This document shows, piece by piece, positions 37,592 through 46,669 of a DNA stretch of 64,000 nucleotides (within the stretch, counting starts at the first letter, position 1; every line of letters starts with the position of its first letter). Source of the stretch: Burkholderia cepacia. GTDB taxonomy: Bacteria > Pseudomonadota > Gammaproteobacteria > Burkholderiales > Burkholderiaceae. The DNA lies in assembly GCF_001039005.1 (NCBI RefSeq), contig NZ_LDWR01000056.1, forward strand, positions 1-64,000, in the 5' to 3' direction. The notes beneath the pieces were generated by a model, which saw only the letters and a list, made by a program, of their open reading frames with translations, did not search any database and had not been told where the DNA came from. The position numbers and the translations under genes are program-made.

Positions 37592-38749
37592 TCACTGGCT
37601 CAGGTAGACGAACCGGCCCTGTTTCACGATTCCCATCACGCTTGCGCGTTGATCGAGCCCAACATGATCCTTGTCGCTCGTGTTGACGACGCCGTTCGGC
37701 ACGACGAGTTCGTGTGCGCGTTCGAGTTCGTGCCGCAGCGCCGCGCGGAACGCGGGCGTGCCGGGCTGCGCGGTCTTCAGCGCGCGGCCGACCGCGTCGG
37801 CGAGGCGCGGGTACACGCCCGCAGCATCGCCGGCGAACTGCGTGACCGTGCCGGCGCCGTACTTCGCCTCGTACGCGTCGACGAACGCGAGCGCGGCCTT
37901 GCGGGCCGGATGGTCGGCCGGCAGCGTGCGCGCGACGACCACCGGCTGGGTCGGGAACAGCGTCCCGTCGACGTCCTTGCCGCCCAGCTTGATGAATTCC
38001 GGCGTCGCGATTCCGTGTGTCTGGTAGATCGGGCCCTTGTAGCCGCGTTCGATCAGCGTGCGTTGCGGCAGCACGGCCGGCGTGCCTGAGCCCGCGATCA
38101 GGATCGCGTCGGGCTTCGCCGCGATCAGCTTCAGCGCCTGGCCCGTGACGCTCGCGTCGGTGCGGTTGAAGCGCTCGGTCGCGACGACGCGGATCTTGCG
38201 CAGGTCTGCAAAGCGCGTGAACTCGTTCAGCCAGCTGTCGCCGTAGCTGTCCGCGAAGCCGATGAAGCCGACCGTCTTCACGCCGCGATTCGACATGGTG
38301 CGCGTCATCACGTCGGCCATCGCGCTGTCGCTCTGCGCCATCTTGAACGCCCAGGTCCGCGCGCCTTCCTGCGGCTCGACGATCGCGCCGGAGCCGACCA
38401 GCGTGATCATCGGCGTCTGCCCGGCGGCCACCGCGTCGAGCGCCGCGAGCGCGGCCGGCGTGATGTTGGGCCCGACCACGACGTCGACGTGATCCTCGTC
38501 GACCAGCTTGCGGATGTTGCGCACGGCCGTGCCCGGGTCGGATGCATCGTCGAGCACCGTCACCTGCACGGGCTGCCCCGCGATCGTCTTCGGCCACATC
38601 AGGATCGCGTTCTTGCTCGTGATGCCGATCACGGCGGCCGGGCCGGTCGACGACAGGTCGACGCCGACCTTCAGGTCGGCATGCGCGGCCGCGCAGGCGA
38701 GCGCGAGGACGGCGCCGGCGGCGCGGCGCAGCAGGGCGGGGAGCGTCAT
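37592..38749 (-). CDS. Branched-chain amino-acid-type ABC transporter substrate-binding protein
   Basis: The 385-residue periplasmic binding protein belongs to the Peripla_BP_6 (LivK-like) family. It has a signal peptide (about 1-25, cleavage after AHA), then LKVGVDLSSTGPAAVIG. The start is at MTLPALLRR. No permease or ATPase genes adjoin it, so it is an orphan. It could supply the livHMGF transporter at 19.5-23.1 kb, which has no binding protein next to it, or another system. The ligand is unknown. Confidence 0.9.
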   Translation of the reverse strand: MTLPALLRRAAGAVLALACAAAHADLKVGVDLSSTGPAAVIGITSKNAILMWPKTIAGQPVQVTVLDDASDPGTAVRNIRKLVDEDHVDVVVGPNITPAALAALDAVAAGQTPMITLVGSGAIVEPQEGARTWAFKMAQSDSAMADVMTRTMSNRGVKTVGFIGFADSYGDSWLNEFTRFADLRKIRVVATERFNRTDASVTGQALKLIAAKPDAILIAGSGTPAVLPQRTLIERGYKGPIYQTHGIATPEFIKLGGKDVDGTLFPTQPVVVARTLPADHPARKAALAFVDAYEAKYGAGTVTQFAGDAAGVYPRLADAVGRALKTAQPGTPAFRAALRHELERAHELVVPNGVVNTSDKDHVGLDQRASVMGIVKQGRFVYLSQ

Positions 38750-38770
38750 GCGGGAATCTCCGTCGGGCAA

Positions 38771-38795
38771 CAAAAAGGGGCGCGATATGCGCCCC
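38771..38795 (-). terminator. Rho-independent terminator after cysB
   Basis: A 7-bp stem (38777-38783 with 38789-38795) with a 5-nt loop and T run on the minus strand begins about 20 nt after the cysB stop codon. Confidence 0.88.
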
Positions 38796-38814
38796 CTGTG
38801 TTTATACACGCTGC

Positions 38815-39756
38815 TCAAAGCTCGTACGATTCGGATTCGCCCTTGAGCGCCTGCTCGATCAGCTTGCGGTTCAGCGTCGGCGACAGCAGTTCGACGAGCG
38901 TATACACATAGCTGCGCAGGTAGGCGCCCTGCTTGAGCGCGACGCGCGTCACGTTGCTGCCGAACAGGTGGCCGACCGGGATCAGCCGCAGGTTGCGGTC
39001 GCGCTCGGGGTTAAACGCGATGTCGGCCATGATCCCGACGCCGAGGCCGAGCTCGACATAGGTTTTGATCACGTCGGCGTCGATCGCCTCGAGGACGATG
39101 TCCGGCGACAGCCCGCGCAGCGCGAACGCCTGGTTGATCTTCTTGCGGCCCGCGAACGCGTCGTCGTACGTGATCAGCGGGTACTGCGCGAGATCGTCGA
39201 GCGACGGCGGCTTGCGTTCGAGCAGCGGATGGTCGGCCGGCACGACGGCCGCGTGATGCCACTGGAAGCAGGGCAGCGACACGAGTTCCTTGTAGTCGGA
39301 GATCGCCTCGGTCGCGATCGCGAGATCGGCCTGGTCGTGGATCACCATCTCGGCCACCTGCGTCGGGCTGCCCTGCAGGATCGACAGGTGCACCTTCGGG
39401 AAGCGCTTCTTGAATTCGGCGATCGCGGCCGGCAGCGAGTAGCGGGCCTGCGTGTGGGTGGCCGCGATGGTCAGGTTGCCCTGGTCCTGCGCGGCATAAT
39501 CTTTTCCGACCCTTTTAAGGCTTTCAACCTCCTGCAGGATCCGCTCGACCGACGCGAGGATGATCCTGCCCGGCTCGGTGAGCGAGCGCACGCGCTTGCC
39601 GTGCCGCGTGAAGATCTCCACGCCCAGCTCGTCCTCGAGCTCGATGATCGCTTTCGAAACCCCCGGTTGCGACGTGTAGAGCGCCTTGGCGGCCTCGGTG
39701 AGGTTGAAATTCTGCCGGACGGCCTCGCGCACGAAGCGAAATTGGTGCAGGTTCAT
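38815..39756 (-). CDS. cysB: CysB-type LysR regulator of sulfur assimilation
   Basis: The 313-residue regulator has an N-terminal HTH (FNLTEAAKALYTSQPGVSKA, about 16-35) and the CysB/Cbl-type effector domain: THTQARYSLP, QGSPTQVAEMV and the VIKTYVELGLGVGI block. In enteric bacteria CysB activates cys genes with O-acetylserine or N-acetylserine as inducer. It is divergent from cysI, the first gene of the sulfate-reduction block. A closely related taurine/sulfonate regulator (SsuR/Cbl) is possible, but the location favours CysB. Confidence 0.93.
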   Translation of the reverse strand: MNLHQFRFVREAVRQNFNLTEAAKALYTSQPGVSKAIIELEDELGVEIFTRHGKRVRSLTEPGRIILASVERILQEVESLKRVGKDYAAQDQGNLTIAATHTQARYSLPAAIAEFKKRFPKVHLSILQGSPTQVAEMVIHDQADLAIATEAISDYKELVSLPCFQWHHAAVVPADHPLLERKPPSLDDLAQYPLITYDDAFAGRKKINQAFALRGLSPDIVLEAIDADVIKTYVELGLGVGIMADIAFNPERDRNLRLIPVGHLFGSNVTRVALKQGAYLRSYVYTLVELLSPTLNRKLIEQALKGESESYEL

Positions 39757-39971
39757 TTATAACCCTTCCGCATATCAACAGAATTTTTTAGTCGTTTGAA
39801 ATATAAGGCGAGTTTATTACGATTCACCGGAGTTTTTCAAATATGGATATCTGTTTTCGTCATTAGCAATCCACCCGGCAGCGGATGGGGGCAGTGACGG
39901 CAGAACGGAGATTCGGGCGCGACGTGGCTAGGACGTCGCGCGGTCACCACGAAAACCCCTGGGGTCCCCGA
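39757..39971. promoter_or_regulatory. AT-rich cysB-cysI divergent control region
   Basis: The first 110 nt are strikingly AT-rich for this genome (several A/T runs and ATAT steps). Regulator sites and the two divergent promoters would be expected there. I cannot define the exact CysB boxes by eye. The 3' half is ordinary GC-rich leader. Confidence 0.55.
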
Positions 39972-41651
39972 ATGTATCAGTACGACCAATACGACCAGAC
40001 GATCGTCGACGAGCGTGTCGCGCAGTACCGCGATCAGGTGCGCCGCCGCCTGTCGGGCGAGCTGAGCGAAGACGAGTTCCGTCCGCTGCGTCTGCAGAAC
40101 GGCCTGTACATGCAGCGCCACGCGTACATGCACCGCATCGCGATTCCGTACGGCAACCTGCGCAGCGACCAGCTCCGGATATTGGCGCGCATCGCCCGCG
40201 AACACGACCGCGGCTACGGCCATTTCTCGACCCGCTCGAACATCCAGTTCAACTGGATCGAGCTCGAAGACACGCCCGAGATCCTCGCGAAGCTCGCGTC
40301 GGTGCAGATGCACGGCATCCAGACCTCGGGCAACTGCATCCGCAACATCACGGCCGACCAGTTCGCCGGCGTTGCGCAGGACGAGGAGATCGATCCGCGT
40401 CCGTGGTCGGAAATCCTGCGCCAGTGGTCGACGTTCCACCCCGAATTCGCATGGCTGCCGCGCAAGTTCAAGATCGCGGTGTCGGGCTCGAAGGACGATC
40501 GCGCGGCCGTGCAGATCCACGACCTCGGCGTGTACCTGAAGAAGAACGCGCAGGGCGAAGTGGTCGCGAGCATCCTCGCGGGCGGCGGCCTCGGCCGTAC
40601 GCCGATCGTCGGCGCGGTGATCAAGGAAGATCTGCCGTGGCAGCACCTGCTCACCTACTGCGAAGCCGTGCTGCGCGTGTACAACCGCTTCGGCCGCCGC
40701 GACAACCTGTATAAGGCGCGCATCAAGATCCTCGTGAAGGCGCTGTCGCCCGCGAAGTTCGCGCAGCAGGTCGAGGAGGAGTGGCAGCACCTGAAGGACG
40801 GCCCGTCGACGCTCACGCAGGCGGAAGTCGACCGCGTGTCGCAGTATTTCAAGCCGCCCGTCTACGAGAAGCTGGCCGACACCGACGCATCGTTCGAACA
40901 GCACCTGCTCGAAAACAAGGCGTTCGCGCGCTGGGTCGAGCGCAACGTCGCGCCGCACAAGGTGCCGGGCTACGCAGCCGTCACGCTGTCGCTGAAGGAT
41001 CACCGCGTGGCGCCGGGCGACGCGACCGATCAGCAGATGGAGTTGGTCGCCGACTGGGCCGACGCTTATTCGTTCGGCGAGCTGCGCGTGTCGCACGAGC
41101 AGAACCTGATTCTCGCGAACGTGAAGAAGCGCGACCTGTTCGCGGTGTGGGAAAAGGCGAAGGCGGCCGGTTTCGCGACGCCGAACATTGGCCTGCTGAC
41201 CGACATCATCGCGTGCCCGGGCGGCGATTTCTGCTCGCTCGCGAACGCGAAGTCGATCCCGATCGCGCTGGCGATCCAGCAGCGTTTCGACGATCTCGAC
41301 TATGTGTATGACCTCGGCGACCTGTCGCTGAACATTTCCGGTTGCATGAACTCGTGCGGTCACCACCACGTCGGCAACATCGGCATCCTCGGCGTCGACA
41401 AGGACGGTGCCGAGTGGTACCAGGTGTCGCTCGGCGGCGAGCAGGGCACGGGCCGCAACGGCGCGCGCCTCGGCCGCGTGATCGGGCCGTCGTTCTCGGC
41501 GGAAGAAGTGCCGGACGTGATCGCGAAGCTGATCGACACGTTCGTCGATGCGCGCATCGACGGCGAGCGCTTCGTCGACACGTACGACCGCATCGGCATC
41601 GCACCGTTCAAGGAGCGCGTGTATGCGGCGCGCCAGGCAGTGAACGCCTAA
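39972..41651 (+). CDS. cysI: Assimilatory sulfite reductase, hemoprotein subunit
   Basis: The 559-residue siroheme/4Fe-4S enzyme reduces sulfite to sulfide. The cluster and siroheme ligands are CPGGDFC (Cys about 415 and 421) and CMNSC (Cys about 458 and 462). RSNIQFNWIELED is the typical substrate-side motif. Nitrite reductase activity cannot be excluded by motif, but the context is sulfate assimilation. The start MYQYDQYDQ is chosen because the 29 upstream in-frame codons are not conserved-looking. The siroheme precursor is made by cobA at the end of the same block. Confidence 0.95.
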   Translation: MYQYDQYDQTIVDERVAQYRDQVRRRLSGELSEDEFRPLRLQNGLYMQRHAYMHRIAIPYGNLRSDQLRILARIAREHDRGYGHFSTRSNIQFNWIELEDTPEILAKLASVQMHGIQTSGNCIRNITADQFAGVAQDEEIDPRPWSEILRQWSTFHPEFAWLPRKFKIAVSGSKDDRAAVQIHDLGVYLKKNAQGEVVASILAGGGLGRTPIVGAVIKEDLPWQHLLTYCEAVLRVYNRFGRRDNLYKARIKILVKALSPAKFAQQVEEEWQHLKDGPSTLTQAEVDRVSQYFKPPVYEKLADTDASFEQHLLENKAFARWVERNVAPHKVPGYAAVTLSLKDHRVAPGDATDQQMELVADWADAYSFGELRVSHEQNLILANVKKRDLFAVWEKAKAAGFATPNIGLLTDIIACPGGDFCSLANAKSIPIALAIQQRFDDLDYVYDLGDLSLNISGCMNSCGHHHVGNIGILGVDKDGAEWYQVSLGGEQGTGRNGARLGRVIGPSFSAEEVPDVIAKLIDTFVDARIDGERFVDTYDRIGIAPFKERVYAARQAVNA

Positions 41652-41676
41652 CCAACCGGGTAGAAGGAATTTGCAG

Positions 41677-42219
41677 ATGGCTTCGATTATCAAGAACCGC
41701 GCAGTGATCGACGACGCATGGCAGGTCGTGCGCGCGGCGGAAGACGGTGCGCTGCCCGCGGTCGACGCATTGCCGGCCGGCAAGGTGCTGGTGCCGTTCG
41801 CGTTGTGGCAGGCCGAGCGCTCGGCGCTCGTCGCCGCGAAGACGCGGGACGAGCTCGGCGTGTGGCTCGCGCCGGACAGCGAGCCGGCCGATCTCGTGGC
41901 CGATTTCGGTGCGATTTCGCTGATCGCCGTCGATTTCCCGCGCTTCGCGGACGGCCGCGGCTACAGCATCGGTCGCCTGCTGCGCGAGCGCTACGGCTGG
42001 AAGGGCGAGCTGCGTTCGATCGGCGACGTGCTGCGCGACCAGCTGCTGTACATGTCGCGTTGCGGTTTCGACGCGTTCGCGGTGCGCGCCGACAAGGATA
42101 TCCACGACGCGCTGAATGCATTCACGGAATTCACGCAGCGTTACCAGGGTGCGTTCGACGAGCCGGTGCCGCTGTTCCGCCGCCGCGCCGCCACGGCCGA
42201 TGCCAAGGTGGGCGCATGA
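41677..42219 (+). CDS. DUF934 family protein of the sulfate-reduction operon
   Basis: The 180-residue product has the DUF934 signature RGYSIGRLLRERYGWKGELRSIGD and LRDQLLYMSRCGFDAF. The biochemical role is unsettled, but the family is almost always found between cysI and cysH in beta-proteobacteria, so a role in sulfite reduction or CysI maturation is inferred. AGAAGGA lies 8 nt before the ATG. Its stop overlaps the cysH start by 4 nt. Confidence 0.9.
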   Translation: MASIIKNRAVIDDAWQVVRAAEDGALPAVDALPAGKVLVPFALWQAERSALVAAKTRDELGVWLAPDSEPADLVADFGAISLIAVDFPRFADGRGYSIGRLLRERYGWKGELRSIGDVLRDQLLYMSRCGFDAFAVRADKDIHDALNAFTEFTQRYQGAFDEPVPLFRRRAATADAKVGA

Positions 42220-42965
42220 GCACCGCGACCGCCACCGCGCTGACGCCGGAACTCGCCGCGAAGGTCGAGCGCCTCGACGCGCTGCTCGCGCAGATCGGCG
42301 CACGTCACGAGAAGGTGAAGTTCGCGAGCAGCCTCGCGGCGGAAGACATGCTGCTCACGCACGCGATCCTGTCGAAGGGCGTGTCGATCGGCATCTTCTC
42401 GCTGAACACGGGCCGGCTGCACGCGGAAACGCTGGGCATGATCGACCGTGTGCGCGAGCGCTACGGCTACGAGATCGAGCAGTTCCATCCGCAGCAGGAT
42501 GCGATCGATCAGTACGTCGCCGAGCACGGCCTGAACGCGTTCTACGAGAGCGTCGAGCTGCGCAAGTCGTGCTGCCACATCCGCAAGGTCGAGCCGCTGA
42601 ACCGTGCGCTGGCCGAGGTCGACGCGTGGGTCACGGGCCAGCGTCGCGAGCAGTCGGTCACGCGTGCCGAGCTGCACGAGGAAGAGCAGGACGAAGCGCG
42701 CGGGATCGCGAAGTACAATCCGCTCGCCGACTGGACCGAAGCCGACGTCTGGGCGTACCTTGGCGCGTTTGACGTGCCGGTGAACCCGCTGCATGCGCGC
42801 GGCTACCCGAGCATCGGCTGCGAGCCGTGTACACGCGCGATCCGCCCCGGCGAGGACAGCCGCGCGGGCCGCTGGTGGTGGGAATCGCGCGACACGAAGG
42901 AATGCGGCCTGCACATCACGATCACGCCGATTCCCGCGACCGCCGAAGCCGGCGCCGCGCACTGA
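42216..42965 (+). CDS. cysH: Adenylylsulfate (APS) reductase
   Basis: The 249-residue thioredoxin-dependent reductase forms sulfite. It has a four-Cys 4Fe-4S site: a CC pair (about 119-120, SCCHIRK) and CEPC (about 202-205). The catalytic ECGLH is near residue 229-233. The iron-sulfur cysteines mark it as an APS-using enzyme rather than an enteric PAPS reductase. No cysC (APS kinase) gene is seen nearby, in agreement with that. It overlaps the DUF934 gene by 4 nt. Confidence 0.95.
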   Translation: MSTATATALTPELAAKVERLDALLAQIGARHEKVKFASSLAAEDMLLTHAILSKGVSIGIFSLNTGRLHAETLGMIDRVRERYGYEIEQFHPQQDAIDQYVAEHGLNAFYESVELRKSCCHIRKVEPLNRALAEVDAWVTGQRREQSVTRAELHEEEQDEARGIAKYNPLADWTEADVWAYLGAFDVPVNPLHARGYPSIGCEPCTRAIRPGEDSRAGRWWWESRDTKECGLHITITPIPATAEAGAAH

Positions 42966-43041
42966 ATACCTTACAAAAAGCTGAATCTTGGGCCGCCTGC
43001 GACAGCGGGCGGCACGAACCCAGAAGAGAAGGACTGAAATC

Positions 43042-44004
43042 ATGAGCACGACGCTCGAGCAATCCGCCTTTGCCCCGCCCACCGGTGCCGACAGCCGCAT
43101 GGGCCACCTCGACTGGCTCGAAGCCGAGTCGATCCACATCCTGCGCGAACTGGTCGCCGAATGCAGCAAGCCGGCGCTGTTGTTCTCGGGCGGCAAGGAT
43201 TCGGTCGTCGTGCTGCACCTCGCACTGAAGGCGTTCGGCCTCGGCGCGAACCGCAAGACGACGCTGCCGTTCCCGCTCGTGCACATCGACACGGGTCACA
43301 ACTACGACGAAGTGATCGACTTCCGCGACCGCCGCGCGCAAGAGCTCGGCGCCGAGCTGGTGGTCGGCCACGTCGAGGATTCGATCAAGCGCGGCACCGT
43401 CGTGCTGCGCCGCGAGACCGATTCGCGCAACGCCGCGCAAGCCGTCACGCTGCTCGAGACGATCGAGCAATACGGCTACACCGCGATGATCGGCGGCGCA
43501 CGCCGCGACGAAGAGAAGGCGCGCGCGAAGGAACGCATCTTCTCGTTCCGCGACGAATTCGGCCAGTGGGACCCGAAGGCGCAGCGCCCGGAACTGTGGA
43601 GCCTGTACAACGCACGCCTGCACAAGGGCGAGCACCTGCGCGTGTTCCCGATCTCGAACTGGACGGAACTCGACGTGTGGCAGTACATCGCGCGCGAGAA
43701 CCTCGAACTGCCGTCGATCTACTACGCACACGAGCGCGAGATCGTGCGCCGCAACGGGCTGCTGGTGCCCGTCACGCCGCTCACGCCGATGCGCGAGGGC
43801 GAGACGAGCGAGCTCGCGCAGGTGCGCTTCCGTACGGTCGGCGACATCAGTTGCACGTGCCCGGTCGAGAGCGACGCGGACGACCTCGAGAAGATCATCG
43901 CCGAGACGGCGGTGACCGAGATCACCGAGCGCGGCGCGACCCGGATGGACGACCAGGCGTCGGAAGCCGCGATGGAAACGCGCAAGAAGCAAGGTTATTT
44001 CTGA
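43042..44004 (+). CDS. cysD: Sulfate adenylyltransferase subunit 2
   Basis: The 320-residue ATP sulfurylase subunit has the PP-loop motif SGGKDS at about 49-54 and the conserved HIDTGHNYDEVIDFRD. It makes APS from sulfate and ATP with the GTPase CysN. A GAAGGA ribosome-binding site precedes MSTTLEQS. It ends 22 nt before cysN. Confidence 0.97.
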   Translation: MSTTLEQSAFAPPTGADSRMGHLDWLEAESIHILRELVAECSKPALLFSGGKDSVVVLHLALKAFGLGANRKTTLPFPLVHIDTGHNYDEVIDFRDRRAQELGAELVVGHVEDSIKRGTVVLRRETDSRNAAQAVTLLETIEQYGYTAMIGGARRDEEKARAKERIFSFRDEFGQWDPKAQRPELWSLYNARLHKGEHLRVFPISNWTELDVWQYIARENLELPSIYYAHEREIVRRNGLLVPVTPLTPMREGETSELAQVRFRTVGDISCTCPVESDADDLEKIIAETAVTEITERGATRMDDQASEAAMETRKKQGYF

Positions 44005-44026
44005 AGCACACGAGGACATTCACATC

Positions 44027-45343
44027 ATGAGCATCATCGAAAATACCGAAGACCTCGGCGTGTTGCGTTTCATCACCGCAGGCAGCGTCGACGACGGCAA
44101 GAGTACGCTGATCGGCCGCCTGCTGTACGACAGCAAGGCCGTGCTGTCCGACCAGTTGTCCGCGCTGTCGCGCGCGAAGAACAAGCGCACGGTCGGCGAC
44201 GAGCTCGACCTCGCGCTGCTGACCGACGGCCTCGAGGCCGAGCGCGAGCAGGGCATCACGATCGACGTCGCGTACCGCTACTTCGCGACCGCGAAGCGCA
44301 AGTTCATCATCGCCGACACGCCGGGCCACGAGCAGTACACGCGCAACATGGTGACGGGCGCGTCGACCGCGCACGCGGCGATCGTCCTGATCGATGCGAC
44401 GCGCATCACGGTCGAGAACGGCGTCGTGCAACTGCTGCCGCAAACCAAGCGCCACAGCGCGATCGTCAAGCTGCTCGGCCTGCAGCACGTGATCGTCGCG
44501 ATCAACAAGATGGACCTCGTCGATTACAGCGAAGCGCGCTTCAACGAGATCCGCGACGCGTACGTCGCACTCGCGAAGCAGCTCAACCTCACCGACGTGC
44601 GCTTCGTGCCGGTGTCGGCGCTGAAGGGCGACAACATCGTCGGCGCGAGCGAGCGCATGCCGTGGTACGCGGGCGAGCCGCTCCTCGACGTGCTCGAGTC
44701 GCTGCCGGTCGAGACGCAGGCGCATGACGCGCTGCGCTTCCCGGTGCAGTGGGTCGCGCGCCAGGACGGCAGCTCGGCCGACGATTTCCGCGGCTACATG
44801 GGCCGTATCGAGTCGGGCGAGGTGAAGGTCGGCGACGAGATCGTCGTGCTGCCGTCGAACCGTACCGCAACGGTCGCCGAGATCGTCGCGCCGGTGCCGG
44901 GCGGTACCGCGTCCGTCGCGCACGCGTTCGCGGGCCAGGCGGTGACGATCCGTCTCGAGGAAGATGTCGACGTGTCGCGCGGCGACATGTTCGTCACGAC
45001 CGCCGAACCCGTCGAGCCGGCCAAGAAGCTCGAGGCCGACCTGTGCTGGTTCGACGAAACGCCGCTGTCGCCGCAGCGCAAGTACTTGCTGAAGCAGACC
45101 ACCAGCACGGTGTTCGCGAAGATCGGCGCGGTCAAGCAGGTGCTCGACGTGCATACGCTGTCGCATGCGACCGACCGTCACGAGCTGAAGATGAACGACA
45201 TCGGCCGCGTCGCGCTGACGCTGCAGAAGCCGATCGTCTGCGACACGTACGACGCGCATCCGGGTACGGGCGCGTTCGTGCTGATCGACGAGGCGACGCA
45301 CCACACGGTCGCCGCAGGCATGATCCGGGCGTTTTCGGCGTAA
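44027..45343 (+). CDS. cysN: Sulfate adenylyltransferase subunit 1 (GTPase)
   Basis: The 438-residue EF-Tu-like GTPase has G1 GSVDDGKS (about 19-26), G3 DTPGHEQY and G4 NKMDL, followed by beta-barrel domains. GTP hydrolysis drives APS formation by CysD. There is no C-terminal APS kinase (CysC) fusion, consistent with direct APS reduction by CysH. Confidence 0.97.
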   Translation: MSIIENTEDLGVLRFITAGSVDDGKSTLIGRLLYDSKAVLSDQLSALSRAKNKRTVGDELDLALLTDGLEAEREQGITIDVAYRYFATAKRKFIIADTPGHEQYTRNMVTGASTAHAAIVLIDATRITVENGVVQLLPQTKRHSAIVKLLGLQHVIVAINKMDLVDYSEARFNEIRDAYVALAKQLNLTDVRFVPVSALKGDNIVGASERMPWYAGEPLLDVLESLPVETQAHDALRFPVQWVARQDGSSADDFRGYMGRIESGEVKVGDEIVVLPSNRTATVAEIVAPVPGGTASVAHAFAGQAVTIRLEEDVDVSRGDMFVTTAEPVEPAKKLEADLCWFDETPLSPQRKYLLKQTTSTVFAKIGAVKQVLDVHTLSHATDRHELKMNDIGRVALTLQKPIVCDTYDAHPGTGAFVLIDEATHHTVAAGMIRAFSA

Positions 45344-45427
45344 TCGGCAAACCGCGCGGCGCACCGCGCCGCCCCACGGCGGCGCGGGCCGGTCGCCGCC
45401 GTCCGCAGGACAAGCGAAGTGACAATC

Positions 45428-46177
45428 ATGGGCAAGGTGTATCTGATCGGAGCAGGGCCGGGCGCGGCCGACCTCATCACGGTGCGCGGCGCGCGGCTGC
45501 TCGCGCAGGCCGATGTCGTGCTGCACGACGCTCTCGTCGAGCCCGCGATGCTCGACTATGCGCCGAACGCGCGCCGGATCGCGGTCGGCAAGCGCTGCGG
45601 GCAGCGCTCGACCGCGCAGCACTTCATCAACAAGCAGATCGTCGACGCGGCGCGCGAGCACGCGTGCGTCGTGCGGCTGAAGGGCGGCGACCCGATGCTG
45701 TTCGGCCGCGCGGAAGAGGAAATGCGCGCGCTCGAGGCGGCCGGCATCGACTACGAGGTCGTGCCGGGCATCACCGCGGCGCTGGCCGGCGCGGCGACGC
45801 TGAAGCGTTCGCTGACGTTGCGCGGCGTGTCGCGCAGCGTCGCGTTCGCGACCCACAGCCGAGCGCCGGGCAGCGACGAGATTCGCGAAGCCGCGCGCGC
45901 CGATTCGATCGTCTACTACATGGGCCGCGACAGCGCGCCCGGCATCGCGCAGGAACTGATCGACGCCGGCCGTGCGCCGGCGACGCCGGTGGCGATTGTC
46001 GAGGCGTGCAGCACCGCGCGTGAGCGCTCGCTGACGCTGACGCTCGCGCAGATGGCGGCCGGCGACGCGCAGGCGTGGCTCGATCCCGCGGAACCGAGCC
46101 TGCTGATGATCGGCGACGCGTTCGCCGAGCGCGCACGGCAGGCGAACGCGGGCGATCCGTTGCGGGATGCCGCCTGA
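45428..46177 (+). CDS. cobA: Uroporphyrinogen-III C-methyltransferase
   Basis: The 249-residue SUMT makes precorrin-2, the shared precursor of siroheme and cobalamin. Visible motifs are GAGPGAADLITVRGARLL (about 8-25), VRLKGGDPMLFGR (about 79-91) and VPGITAALAGAA. Placement at the end of the cys block fits siroheme supply for CysI. The dehydrogenase/ferrochelatase half of CysG is absent. An in-frame GTG at 45419 has AGGA 8 nt upstream and could be the true start. Confidence 0.94.
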   Translation: MGKVYLIGAGPGAADLITVRGARLLAQADVVLHDALVEPAMLDYAPNARRIAVGKRCGQRSTAQHFINKQIVDAAREHACVVRLKGGDPMLFGRAEEEMRALEAAGIDYEVVPGITAALAGAATLKRSLTLRGVSRSVAFATHSRAPGSDEIREAARADSIVYYMGRDSAPGIAQELIDAGRAPATPVAIVEACSTARERSLTLTLAQMAAGDAQAWLDPAEPSLLMIGDAFAERARQANAGDPLRDAA

Positions 46178-46201
46178 GCGGGATTCCACCGCAGTCCGAA
46201 A

Positions 46202-46237
46202 TGAAAAAAGCGCTGGCGGAAGCCGGCGCTTTTTCTT
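46202..46237. terminator. Bidirectional terminator between cobA and cbiX
   Basis: A hairpin (AAAGCGC, GGC, loop GGAA, GCC, GCGCTTT with one mismatch) is flanked by an A run and a T run. It serves both converging transcripts. Confidence 0.9.
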
Positions 46238-46258
46238 TGTGTGCCTTGAACGCGTTGC

Positions 46259-46642
46259 TTACGCGTCGCCGCCGATCTGGTCGACGCAATAACGTGCGAT
46301 CGCGTCGAGCACGCCGTCGTCTTCGCCGACGGCCGTCGCGCAGCGGATCTCGACGCCGGGATGCGCGGCGCGGCATGCATCGACGAGCTGCGGCAGGTCG
46401 CGGCGGACATGGCCGCCCTGGCCGAAGAACACGGGCACCACGGTGATGTGCGTGCAGCCGGCCGCGACCTGCGCGGCGACGGCTTCACCGAGCGACGGCG
46501 TCATCAGTTCGAGGAACGCGAGCGACACGTGCGCGGCAGGGGAGCCGGCCGCGCGCAGCCGCGCGGCGAGCCGCTCGAACGGCTCGGCCCAGCGCGGGTC
46601 GCGGGCGCCGTGGCCGAACAGGACGATGCCGTGCGAACTCAT
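46259..46642 (-). CDS. cbiX: CbiX/SirB-like sirohydrochlorin chelatase
   Basis: The 127-residue protein has the N-terminal metal-binding motif LFGHGARDPRW with the chelatase His, and the second-site segment VVPVFFGQGGHVRRDLP. The short single-domain form is typical of CbiX-S or SirB, which insert Co or Fe into sirohydrochlorin. Next to cobA and the sulfite reductase operon, a siroheme role is the more likely one. It is convergent with cobA. Confidence 0.88.
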   Translation of the reverse strand: MSSHGIVLFGHGARDPRWAEPFERLAARLRAAGSPAAHVSLAFLELMTPSLGEAVAAQVAAGCTHITVVPVFFGQGGHVRRDLPQLVDACRAAHPGVEIRCATAVGEDDGVLDAIARYCVDQIGGDA

Positions 46643-46669
46643 GTCGAAGCCTCCGTCATGACGCGGCAC

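Noticed and set aside
43922-46189. A 755-codon minus-strand frame opposite cysN and cobA
   Set aside because: It is the antisense of two well-supported genes, with Arg/His-rich composition and no domain.
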